Source: Streptomyces sp. NBC_00193 (GTDB taxonomy: Bacteria; Actinomycetota; Actinomycetes; Streptomycetales; Streptomycetaceae). From it: 64,000 nucleotides of DNA. The notes beneath the pieces were generated by a model that searched no databases, had not been told where the DNA came from, and saw only the letters and a list, made by a program, of their open reading frames with translations. Below, in pieces: positions 48,039 to 55,870 of this stretch. The position numbers and the translations under genes are program-made. Each line of letters begins with the position of its first letter. Position 1 is the stretch's first letter. The DNA lies in the NCBI RefSeq assembly GCF_026342735.1, contig NZ_JAPEMM010000002.1, forward strand, positions 434,001-498,000. Reading direction: 5' to 3'.

Positions 48039-49081
48039 CCACGCACCTCACCGATCCCGCTCCCGCACGCCGGCTCGGCACCCGGGCCCGTACCGCCCTC
48101 ACGGTCGCCGCGGTCGTCCTCCTCGCGGGCTCCACCGCCGGGTACGCCCTGCACGCGGGGAACCGGGCGACGGGCCAACAGGCCGGCGCCGACGCCTCCT
48201 TCGCCCTCGCCGGTCCCGCCCTGTACTTCCGGGACAGCGCCACGGGCCGGGTGGCGCACCAGGCCCTCACCGCGACGGCGGGCGGGGCCGACCGCGCCAC
48301 GGGCGGCCCCGCCTGCGACCGGTTCCATGCCGCCGGGGGCACCGCCCTCTGTCTGCGCGCCGAGCCGGGGGTGCTGCCGAAGACGTACGCCGTCGTCCTC
48401 GACCGGCAGCTGCGCGAGGTGAGCCGGACCGTCGTGCCGGGGGTTCCGACCCGGGCCCGGGTGTCGGCGTCGGGGCAGATGCTCGCCTGGACGGTGTTCG
48501 CCACCGGGGACTCGTACTCCGCCACCGGCTTCTCCACCCGGACGGCCGTACTCGACCGGCGCACGGGGTACTTGGTGAAGTCCCTGGAGGAGATACCGCT
48601 GACCATGGACGGTGTCCGGTACCACTCCCCCGACGTCAACTACTGGGGCGTGAGCTTCGCCCGGGACGACAGCCGCTTCTACGCGACCGTCTCCACCAAG
48701 GGGCGTACGTACCTCGTCGAGGGGAACATGTCCGACTGGTCGGCGAGGACGCTGCGGGAGAACGTCGAATGCCCCTCCCTGTCGCCCGACAACACCCGGG
48801 TCGCCTTCAAGAAGAAGGTGTCCGACGACCCGGCGGCGCCCTGGCGGCTGTACGTCCTCGACCTGCGGACGATGGTCGAGACCCCGCTCGCCGAGACGCG
48901 CAACGTGGACGACCAGGCGGCCTGGACGGACGACGGGACGGTCGCCTACGCCCTGCCGGACGCGGAGGGTCGTGCGAGCGACGTCTGGACCGTTCCCGCG
49001 GACGGCACCGGAGCACCCCGGCTGTCCGTCGCGGGCGGGTCGTCGCCGGTGGTGGTGGCGGACGCAGCCGACGCGCAGTGA
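48035..49081 (+). CDS. Membrane-anchored TolB/WD40-like beta-propeller protein (cassette B)
   Basis: A 348-aa protein with one N-terminal anchor ('ALTVAAVVLLAGSTAGYALH') and an extracytoplasmic propeller. Blade sequences match the cassette A protein in order: 'CDRFHAAGGTALCLRAEPG', 'ASGQMLAWTVFATGDSYS', 'NYWGVSFARDDSRFYATV', 'NVECPSLSPDNTRVAFKK', 'NVDDQAAWTDDGTVAYALPD' and 'DVWTVPADGTGAPRLSVAGG'. The cysteine pair after the anchor is also kept. It overlaps the MFS gene (ATGA). No catalytic residues recognised; a partner or gate of the transporter is the simplest reading. Confidence 0.8.
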   Translation: MTTHLTDPAPARRLGTRARTALTVAAVVLLAGSTAGYALHAGNRATGQQAGADASFALAGPALYFRDSATGRVAHQALTATAGGADRATGGPACDRFHAAGGTALCLRAEPGVLPKTYAVVLDRQLREVSRTVVPGVPTRARVSASGQMLAWTVFATGDSYSATGFSTRTAVLDRRTGYLVKSLEEIPLTMDGVRYHSPDVNYWGVSFARDDSRFYATVSTKGRTYLVEGNMSDWSARTLRENVECPSLSPDNTRVAFKKKVSDDPAAPWRLYVLDLRTMVETPLAETRNVDDQAAWTDDGTVAYALPDAEGRASDVWTVPADGTGAPRLSVAGGSSPVVVADAADAQ

Positions 49082-49083
49082 TC

Positions 49084-49100
49084 CATCGGGTCGCCCGATG
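49084..49100 (+). terminator. Short hairpin directly after cassette B
   Basis: CATCGGG / CCCGATG with a TCG loop starting 2 bp after the stop. Only 7 bp, so probably a weak terminator. Confidence 0.45.
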
Positions 49101-49138
49101 CTCGATGATGCTCATTCGGCCGCCACTTCGAGCATCTC

Positions 49139-49167
49139 TTGACATAGACCTGTCACTGCGTTGCACT
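49139..49167 (+). promoter_or_regulatory. Candidate promoter of the hexosaminidase gene
   Basis: TTGACA (49139-49144), 17-bp spacer, TGCACT (49162-49167). The -35 is perfect, the -10 poor. An 'ATAGACC' stretch in the spacer resembles a DasR half-site, as might be expected for a hexosaminidase gene, but the match is short. Confidence 0.4.
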
Positions 49168-49169
49168 GT

Positions 49170-49208
49170 GGCATCTCCCTCCGGCAGTCACGGCCGGAGG
49201 GAGATGCC
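49170..49208 (+). promoter_or_regulatory. Perfect 16-bp hairpin burying the hexosaminidase ribosome-binding site
   Basis: GGCATCTCCCTCCGGC / GCCGGAGGGAGATGCC with a 7-nt loop. The 3' arm contains GGAGGGAG (49196-49203... the Shine-Dalgarno of the GTG start at 49212), so folding would block translation. It could be a thermosensor, a protein-binding leader or an operator. Confidence 0.6.
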
Positions 49209-49211
49209 GCC

Positions 49212-51566
49212 GTGAACACCGCCGTGAACACCTGGGGACTCGCCATGCGTCTGCTCAGATTCCTGACCGCCTCCGCCCTGGCCCTGGCCGCGTTGTCCCT
49301 GCCCGCCAACGCCGGAGCCGAGCCCCTGCGGGCCGGGGCGGCCGTCGCCGCCGCGCCGCCGCAGACCGTGCCGGCCCTGCGGCAGTGGACGGCCGGCAGC
49401 GGGTCGTACGGCTTCACGAGCACCAGCCGGATCGTCGTCGATCCCGCCCACACCGCACAGCTCTCCGACGAAGCGGCCACCTTCGCCGAGGACTTGGGGG
49501 CGCTGGCCGGGCGTCCGGTGGCCGTCGTCACCGGGAGCGCCTCCCCCGGCGACATCGCCCTGAGCCTGGGCGACGGTTCGCTGCCCGCCGAGGGGTACCG
49601 GATGACCGTCGGCCCGTCCCTCGCCCTCCAGGCCGGGACCGACGCCGGGGCCTTCAACGGAACCCGTACCGTGCTGCAGCTGCTGCGCCAGTCGTCCTCC
49701 GTGCCGGCCGGAACGGCGGTGGACTGGCCCACCAAGGCCGAACGCGGCCTGATGATCGACCAGGGGCGGAAGTTCTTCACGGTCGACTGGGTCAAGCAGC
49801 ACATCAAGGAGCTGGCCTACCTCAAGCTCAACTACTTCCACTTCCACCTGTCGGACACCTTCGGCTTCCGCCTGGAGAGTGCGACGCACCCGGAGATCGT
49901 CTCCGCCGACCACTACTCCAAGCAGGACATCGCGGACCTGATCGCACTGGGGCAGAAGTACCACGTCACGATCGTGCCCGAGATCGACACCCCGGGGCAC
50001 ATGAACCAGATCCTGGCCGCCCACCCGGAGCTCAAGCTCAAGGACGCCTCGGGCACGGCGAGTTCCGAGTTCATCGACCTGTCTATGCCCGGCTCGTACA
50101 CCCTGATCAAGGACCTGATCCAGGAGTACCTGCCGCTGTTCCCGGCCCCCTACTGGCACATCGGCGCCGACGAGTACGTCACCGACTACGCCAGGTACCC
50201 GCAGCTGCTCGGCTACGCCCGCGCCCACTACGGGGCGAACGCCACCGCCAAGGACACCTACTACGGGTTCGTGAACTGGTCCGACGCCCTGGTCCGCGCG
50301 GCCGGCAAGACGACCCGGATGTGGAACGACGGCATCAAGGCCGGGGACGGGACCGTCACCCCCGACGCCCGCATCCTCGTCGAGTACTGGTACAGCTACG
50401 GACTCACCCCCCAGCAGCTGGTCAATGCCGGGTACACGGTCGCCAACGAGTCCTGGACGCCGACCTATTACGTGCTCGGCGGTGCGAAGCCGGACACCAA
50501 GTGGATGTACGAGACCTGGACCCCGGACCGGTTCGAGGGCGGCGCCACCATAAGCGACCCCTCGAAGAACCGCGGTTCGCTGATCCACGTGTGGTGCGAC
50601 AACCCGAACGCCGAGACGGAGACGCAGATCGCCGCCGGCATCATGTACCCGCTGCGCGGGCTCGCCCAGCAGACCTGGGGTTCACCGAAGCCGGTGGCCA
50701 CCTATGCGGCGTTCACGCCGATCGTGGCGGCGATCGGGCACCACCCCGGCTGGCCGGGGACCTCCCAGCCTGGCAACCTCGCCCGCAACCGCCCCACCAC
50801 CGCGTCCAGCACCGAGACCGCCGACTTCCCGGCCGCACTGGCGACGGACGGCGATCCGGGCACCCGGTGGTCGAGCGCGTACGCCGATCCGCAGTGGCTG
50901 CAGGTGGACCTCGGGTCCGCCCAGGCCGTCAACCGGGTGGTGCTGCGCTGGGAGGCCGCGTACGGGAAGGGCTTCCAGATCCAGGTCTCCGACGACCAGA
51001 GCACCTGGCGCACCCTGTACTCCACGACCACCGGCACCGGCGGGGTCCAGGACCTGACCGGCCTGTCCGGCTCCGGCCGCTACATCCGGGTGTACGGCAC
51101 CCAGCGCGGCACCACCTACGGCTACTCGCTGTACGAGTTCGAGGTGTACGGCGGCCAGTTGAGCGGGACCCGGACCCTGACCGCGGCCGGGAAGGCGCTC
51201 GACGACCCGGCGAGCTCCACCGCCTCCGGTACCCAGCTGATCACGTGGACCCCGCACGGCGGCCCCAACCAGCAGTGGCGGCTGACCCTGGCCAGCGACG
51301 GCAGCTACACCATGGCCAACGGCTCGTCCGGGCTCTGCGCGGACGTGGCGGCCGGTTCCACCGCTCCCGGCGCGGCCGTGGTGCAGACCGCCTGCGGCAG
51401 CGGCGACAGCCAGCGCTGGGTGGTCACATCGCTCGGGTCCGGCGACTACTCGGTGGCCAACAAGAAGAGCGGACTGCTCCTGACCACCGCGTCCGGCGCG
51501 GACGGAGCCCTGGCGAGCCAGCAGTCCAACAGCGGTTCGGTCTACCAGCGCTGGCAGATCGGCTGA
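49212..51566 (+). CDS. Secreted GH20 beta-N-acetylhexosaminidase with discoidin and ricin-type lectin domains
   Basis: A 784-aa exported exo-glycosidase releasing terminal GlcNAc/GalNAc, with substrate-assisted catalysis. After the signal peptide (to about 'LPANAGAEP') comes the GH20b domain (~50-165), then the barrel with 'LMIDQGRKFFTVDWVKQHIK', 'FHLSDTFGFRLES', 'PEIDTPGHMNQIL' and the catalytic Asp-Glu in 'HIGADEYVTD'. Residues ~530-655 are a discoidin/CBM32 domain close to that of the phosphoesterase at 45367; ~660-784 a ricin-type lectin (QxW repeats: 'GGPNQQWRL', 'GDSQRWVV', 'YQRWQIG'). GTG 49212 is chosen since GGAGGGAG is 8 bases upstream; ATG 49245 is an alternative. It converges with the fucosidase gene 4 bp away. 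Confidence 0.92.
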   Translation: MNTAVNTWGLAMRLLRFLTASALALAALSLPANAGAEPLRAGAAVAAAPPQTVPALRQWTAGSGSYGFTSTSRIVVDPAHTAQLSDEAATFAEDLGALAGRPVAVVTGSASPGDIALSLGDGSLPAEGYRMTVGPSLALQAGTDAGAFNGTRTVLQLLRQSSSVPAGTAVDWPTKAERGLMIDQGRKFFTVDWVKQHIKELAYLKLNYFHFHLSDTFGFRLESATHPEIVSADHYSKQDIADLIALGQKYHVTIVPEIDTPGHMNQILAAHPELKLKDASGTASSEFIDLSMPGSYTLIKDLIQEYLPLFPAPYWHIGADEYVTDYARYPQLLGYARAHYGANATAKDTYYGFVNWSDALVRAAGKTTRMWNDGIKAGDGTVTPDARILVEYWYSYGLTPQQLVNAGYTVANESWTPTYYVLGGAKPDTKWMYETWTPDRFEGGATISDPSKNRGSLIHVWCDNPNAETETQIAAGIMYPLRGLAQQTWGSPKPVATYAAFTPIVAAIGHHPGWPGTSQPGNLARNRPTTASSTETADFPAALATDGDPGTRWSSAYADPQWLQVDLGSAQAVNRVVLRWEAAYGKGFQIQVSDDQSTWRTLYSTTTGTGGVQDLTGLSGSGRYIRVYGTQRGTTYGYSLYEFEVYGGQLSGTRTLTAAGKALDDPASSTASGTQLITWTPHGGPNQQWRLTLASDGSYTMANGSSGLCADVAAGSTAPGAAVVQTACGSGDSQRWVVTSLGSGDYSVANKKSGLLLTTASGADGALASQQSNSGSVYQRWQIG

Positions 51567-51570
51567 CGGA

Positions 51571-52824
51571 TCAGCTGACGCCTGGCGGCGGTCCGGCTGC
51601 CGACACCGAGGCCAGCCGGGCCCCGGGGCCGGTCAGCCGGATCCGCAGTTCCCGCACGGTGAGGGGCTCCACACGGTGGACGCGGCGGACCCCCACCGTG
51701 TGGCCGGAGGCGATCAGCCGGCCGTCCGCCCAGACCTCGTGGCCGTCCACGCACTGACCCCGGGTGAGGTCCTCGCGCAGTTCCACGTGGTCCACGTGGA
51801 CCGGCCGGCCGAAGTCCGCGAGAACGGCGTCCCCCTCGACCGTGAGGGCGGCGGGGACGGGATCGCCCAGGCGCCGCTCCAACTCTGCCGTGAACGCGAG
51901 GAGTCGGGCCCGGTCGGCCTCGTCGATCAGTCCGCGCCGGTCGGGCGGGACGCCCAGGAGCAGGCCGGCGCCCAGCCCCACCGAGGAGTACCAGATCTCC
52001 AGCAGGTCCTCCCGGCTCTTGAGGCTGTCGTGGTTCCCCGGTTGCCAGAACCAGTCGCCGCGGAGGGGGACATCGCATTCGGGCGGCAGGTAGGCGGCCG
52101 AGTCGAGCTCGGTGTGCCGGTCGTCGTACAGGCTGATGCCCGTGGAGTGCGTGACGTAGTGGCAGGGGTCGGCGGCGAGCCCCTCCTCGTTGCCGACCCA
52201 GCGGATCGTGGGGCGGCCCATGTTGAAGACCATGGCGTCCGGCTGGTGCCGGTCGATCACGGCCATGACCGCGTCCCAGTCGTACGTGCGCCCCTCGGAT
52301 CCCGCGCCGTCGAACCACAGCTCGTACAACGGGCCGTAGCGGGTGCAGAGTTCGGTGAGCTGGCGGAGGTAGAAGGAGTCGTAGCCGGCGGGCTCCTCGT
52401 AGCAGTCCGCGTTGCGGTCCCAGGGCGAGAGGTAGAGCCCGAGGCCGAGGCCCGCCTCCCCGCAGGCCCCGGCCAGTTCGGCGACCACGTCGCCCGCTCC
52501 GTCCTTCCAGGGCGAGGAAGCCACGGAGTAGGCGGTGGTGTCGGTCGGCCACAGACAGAAGCCGTCGTGGTGCTTGGCGGTCAGCACGACGTACTTCGCT
52601 CCGGCCTCGGCGGCGGTACGCACCCACTGGCGCGCGTCGAGCTGCGAGGGCCGGAAGGTGGCCGGGTCCAGGGTCCCGTCGCTCCACTCGACGCCGTTGA
52701 AGGTGTTGATGCCGAAGTGCAGGAAGATCCCGAATCCGGCTTCCTGCCAGGCGAGTTGTCCCGGCGTGGGCACGAGAGGGGTTTCGCCGGGATCGGCGAG
52801 GGGTGCGGAGGGACCGAGGGTCAT
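51571..52824 (-). CDS. GH29 alpha-L-fucosidase (cytoplasmic)
   Basis: A 417-aa glycosidase removing terminal alpha-L-fucose by a retaining mechanism. Signatures: 'WQEAGFGIFLHFGINTFNG', 'KYVVLTAKHHDGFCLWPT', 'GLGLYLSPWDRN' and the nucleophile region 'LYELWFDGAGSEG' (Asp). A C-terminal beta-sandwich (~330-417) follows. There is no signal peptide, so it should act on imported fucosylated oligosaccharides, which fits the ABC importer in the same operon. It is the last gene of the operon. Confidence 0.92.
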   Translation of the reverse strand: MTLGPSAPLADPGETPLVPTPGQLAWQEAGFGIFLHFGINTFNGVEWSDGTLDPATFRPSQLDARQWVRTAAEAGAKYVVLTAKHHDGFCLWPTDTTAYSVASSPWKDGAGDVVAELAGACGEAGLGLGLYLSPWDRNADCYEEPAGYDSFYLRQLTELCTRYGPLYELWFDGAGSEGRTYDWDAVMAVIDRHQPDAMVFNMGRPTIRWVGNEEGLAADPCHYVTHSTGISLYDDRHTELDSAAYLPPECDVPLRGDWFWQPGNHDSLKSREDLLEIWYSSVGLGAGLLLGVPPDRRGLIDEADRARLLAFTAELERRLGDPVPAALTVEGDAVLADFGRPVHVDHVELREDLTRGQCVDGHEVWADGRLIASGHTVGVRRVHRVEPLTVRELRIRLTGPGARLASVSAAGPPPGVS

Positions 52825-52855
52825 GGTGGGCTTTCGGGGTTCGGCGGCGGTGGGT

Positions 52856-53896
52856 TCAGGCCGAGCGGGCCAGGCTCGCCGGGTGGACGGCGTAGACGAA
52901 GGGGAGTCCTCGGGCGTACCGCTCCAACTCCTCGGCCGCGCAGGCCGCGAGGCGTCCGAGTTCGTTGCCGAGGGATCCGGCGATGTGCGGGGTGAGCAGC
53001 ACGTTCGGCAGGTCGTAGAGCGGCGAGGCGGCCGGCAGGACGTCGGGGTGGGTGACGTCGAGGACGGCGTGCAGCCGGCCGGAGACCAGCTCCGTGGTGA
53101 GCGCCTCGGTGTCGACGAGCGTCCCGCGTGCGGTGTTGACGAGGGTCGCGCCGTCGCGCATGAGGGCGAGGCGGCGGGCGTCGACGAGGTGGCGGGTCTC
53201 GGGGGTCTGCGGCGCGTGCACGCTCACCACGTCGCTGCGGCCCATCAGTTCGTCGAGGTCGACGGGTTCGACGCCCAGGGCCCTGGCTTCGTCCCCGTCC
53301 AGGTACGGGTCGTGGACCAGCACGTGGGCGTCGTAGGAGCGCAGCAGCTCGATGACGCGGCGGCCGATGCGCGAGGCGCCGATGATGCCGACGGTCCTGC
53401 CGTAGTTGCCGATCCCGGGGTACAGGGTGAGCGGGTCGAGCTGTGTGCGGACCTCCCGGTAGGCCCGGGCGGTGGTGAGGACGCGCTTGTTGGCGAAGAC
53501 GATCGCGGCGACGGTGAACTCGGCGACGGGCCGGGCGTTGGCCTCGGCCGCGCTGGTGACCGTCAGTCCGCGCCGCCAGGCCGCTTCCGTCATCATCCCC
53601 TTCACGGACCCGGCGGTGTGCACCACCGCACGCAGGGCCGGAAGGAGGTCGAGGGCCTGCTCGGTGAGGGGCGGGCAGCCCCAGCCGGTGAGCAGGACCT
53701 CGGCTTCGCGCAGTCGTGCGGGGTCGGCGGCGGCGAAGTCGGTGACCAGGAGGTCGGGGTCCAGGAGGGCGGTGGCGCCGAGCCGGGCGAGGGCCTGCTC
53801 GTCGAGCAGGGCCGCCTTCGTGTCCGGGCCCATGGCGAGGAGGGTGCGGGGCCTGCGGGGCCCGTCGGCCGGGTGGTTCGGGGCGGGGTTCGTCAC
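52856..53896 (-). CDS. D-isomer-specific 2-hydroxyacid dehydrogenase
   Basis: A 346-aa NAD-dependent oxidoreductase. The cofactor motif is 'VGIIGASRIGRRVIELL' (a GxSxxG variant), the substrate arginine lies in 'LVNTARGTLVDTEAL', Glu in 'DVTHPDVLP' is replaced by His/Pro-type residues typical of this subgroup, and the catalytic His is in 'LLTPHIAGSLGNEL'. This clade recurs in sugar-import operons of streptomycetes; the real substrate is unknown. GTG 53896 overlaps the permease stop (GTGA); 31 bp separate it from the fucosidase start. Confidence 0.87.
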   Translation of the reverse strand: MTNPAPNHPADGPRRPRTLLAMGPDTKAALLDEQALARLGATALLDPDLLVTDFAAADPARLREAEVLLTGWGCPPLTEQALDLLPALRAVVHTAGSVKGMMTEAAWRRGLTVTSAAEANARPVAEFTVAAIVFANKRVLTTARAYREVRTQLDPLTLYPGIGNYGRTVGIIGASRIGRRVIELLRSYDAHVLVHDPYLDGDEARALGVEPVDLDELMGRSDVVSVHAPQTPETRHLVDARRLALMRDGATLVNTARGTLVDTEALTTELVSGRLHAVLDVTHPDVLPAASPLYDLPNVLLTPHIAGSLGNELGRLAACAAEELERYARGLPFVYAVHPASLARSA

Positions 53897-54852
53897 TTGA
53901 CCGCTCCTGCCGTGAGGCCGGAGCGCCAGAACCGCTGCAGGCCGATGAAGGCGAGGGCGAGCGGGATGACGGCGACCAGGGATCCGGTGATCGCGAGGGA
54001 GTAGAACTCCGGGTACTGGAGCACGACTTGGTTCCAGCTGTAGATGCCGAGCACCGCCGGGTACAGGTGGTGGTCGTTGAGCATGACCAGCGGGCCGAAG
54101 AAGTTGTTCCAGCTCGCGGTGAAGGAGAAGAGGAAGAGGGTCATGAAACCGGGCATGAGCATCGGCAGCGAGATCGACCGGAAGACGCGCAGCTCGCTCG
54201 CTCCGTCGATGCGGGCGGCCTCCAGGACTTCACCGGGTACGTAGCCCTCGGAGAAGACCCGGGCCAGGTACACGCCGAAGGGGTTCACCAGCGCGGGGAT
54301 GAGGATCGCCCAGTAGGTGTTGACGATCCCGGTCTCGGAGGCGAGCAGGTACTGCGGGAGGGTGATGACGACGGTGGGCACGAGGGTGCCGGTCAGGACG
54401 AGGCCGAAGAGCGCGCCCTTGCCGCGGAACTCGTACTTGTCGAAGCAGTAGCCGGCGGCGACGCTGATCAGCGAGGACGCCAGTGATCCGACGACGGAGT
54501 AGAGGAGGCTGTTGAGCAGCCAGCGGCCGAAGATGCCGTCGTCGTGGGTGAAGACGGCCCGGAGGTTGTCGAAGAGGTGGAACTCGCCGAAGCCGAAGCC
54601 GGCCGTTCCGAAGAGGTCGGCGTGGTTCTTGGTGGCGGCGATCAGCAGCCAGGTCAGCGGCATCAGGGTGTAGAGGACCGCCACCAGGAGGACGGCGTTG
54701 ACCACGGTCCTGGAGGCCATCGCGCCGCTCCGGCGCGGCCTTCCGGCCCGCTTGCGCTCGCCCGGCCGGGCGGGCGGGGCTCCGGGGGCGGGCGCCGGCT
54801 CGCCGCCGGGGGCGGCCTCGGTCGGGGCCGAGGGGGCGGTCTGGGTGCTCAT
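53893..54852 (-). CDS. ABC sugar transporter permease, MalG type
   Basis: A 319-aa inner-membrane protein with a long Pro/Ala-rich cytoplasmic N-terminus, six predicted helices and the EAA loop 'EAARIDGASELRVFRSISLP' that docks on the ATPase. It pairs with the MalF-type permease (ATGA overlap) and the lipoprotein-binding protein upstream. No ATPase gene is in the operon, so it probably uses a shared MsiK-like ATPase, as is usual in Streptomyces (established for other systems, inferred here). Confidence 0.92.
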   Translation of the reverse strand: MSTQTAPSAPTEAAPGGEPAPAPGAPPARPGERKRAGRPRRSGAMASRTVVNAVLLVAVLYTLMPLTWLLIAATKNHADLFGTAGFGFGEFHLFDNLRAVFTHDDGIFGRWLLNSLLYSVVGSLASSLISVAAGYCFDKYEFRGKGALFGLVLTGTLVPTVVITLPQYLLASETGIVNTYWAILIPALVNPFGVYLARVFSEGYVPGEVLEAARIDGASELRVFRSISLPMLMPGFMTLFLFSFTASWNNFFGPLVMLNDHHLYPAVLGIYSWNQVVLQYPEFYSLAITGSLVAVIPLALAFIGLQRFWRSGLTAGAVK

Positions 54853-55778
54853 GCCGAGTCACCTCGCTTTCCGATCCGGGTGACGACGTAGGAGAGGGTG
54901 CCGGCGACGAGGGCCACGATGAGCGAGGCGGAGGAGGCGAGGCCGTAGTCGTGCCGCTCGAAGGCCGCCTTGTAGATGAACATCATCGGGGACCAGTCCG
55001 AGCCCATCGAGCCGGCCCGCTTCGAGAGGAGCATCGGCTCGCCGAAGATCTGGACCACGCCGACACAGGTGAACAGGAGCGTGAGGAAGACGGCGGAGCG
55101 GATCATCGGCAGTTTGATCCGGAGCGCGATGCGCAGTTCGCCGGCGCCGTCCATGACGCCCGCTTCGATGACCTCGCGGGGCACGGCCTGGAGCGCGGCG
55201 AAGAAGATGATCATGTTGTAGCCGATCCACTGCCAGGCCGCGACGTTCACCAGCGAGGGAACGACGCTCCCGGGAGCGAAGAAGTCCCACTGGCCGCCGG
55301 CCGCTTCGATCCAGTCCAGGACCGGGCTCAGGCCGGGGGTGTAGAGGTAGGTCCAGATGATCGCGGCGATCAGTCCGGGGACCGCGTGCGGCATGAAGAC
55401 GGCGAATTGGACGAGCCGCTTGGCCTTGGCCGCGGCCGAATCGACGAGCAGGGCCAGGGCGAGCGCGGCGCCGATCATCACGGGGATGTAGACGGCGCAG
55501 TACGCGGCCACGTGCAGGAAGGAGGAGGTGAAGCCGTGGTCGCCGAGCGCCTTGGTGTAGTTCCCGAACCCGCTGAAGACCCGTTCGGTGCCGCCGAATC
55601 CGAGACCGGAGGAGCGTTCGGTGAAGAAGCTCATCCAGAGCGCGTACGCGACGGGCAGGATCAGGACCGCGGTGAAGAGCAGGAAGAACGGGCCGAGGAA
55701 GACGAGCACCGCCCTGCCCTGGCCTGGCCGGCGCACGGGCGCGGCGCCGCGCGCTGAACGAGTGAGTGGTGCTGCCAC
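54849..55778 (-). CDS. ABC sugar transporter permease, MalF type
   Basis: A 309-aa six-helix permease ('VLVFLGPFFLLFTAVLILPV', 'AVYIPVMIGAALALALLVDS') with EAA loop 'EAGVMDGAGELRIALRIKLP'. GTG 55778 follows AAGGAGATCCG. It lies 92 bp downstream of the binding-protein gene and overlaps the MalG-type gene. Together they import an oligosaccharide, probably a fucosylated one given the fucosidase. Confidence 0.92.
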   Translation of the reverse strand: MAAPLTRSARGAAPVRRPGQGRAVLVFLGPFFLLFTAVLILPVAYALWMSFFTERSSGLGFGGTERVFSGFGNYTKALGDHGFTSSFLHVAAYCAVYIPVMIGAALALALLVDSAAAKAKRLVQFAVFMPHAVPGLIAAIIWTYLYTPGLSPVLDWIEAAGGQWDFFAPGSVVPSLVNVAAWQWIGYNMIIFFAALQAVPREVIEAGVMDGAGELRIALRIKLPMIRSAVFLTLLFTCVGVVQIFGEPMLLSKRAGSMGSDWSPMMFIYKAAFERHDYGLASSASLIVALVAGTLSYVVTRIGKRGDSA

Positions 55779-55870
55779 CGGATCTCCTTGGTGGTGCGCT
55801 GCGAAGGAAGGGAAAAGGGAACGGCTGGCGGGGCCCGGGCGCCGGGAGGGCTTCGGGCCCCGCGCGGTGC

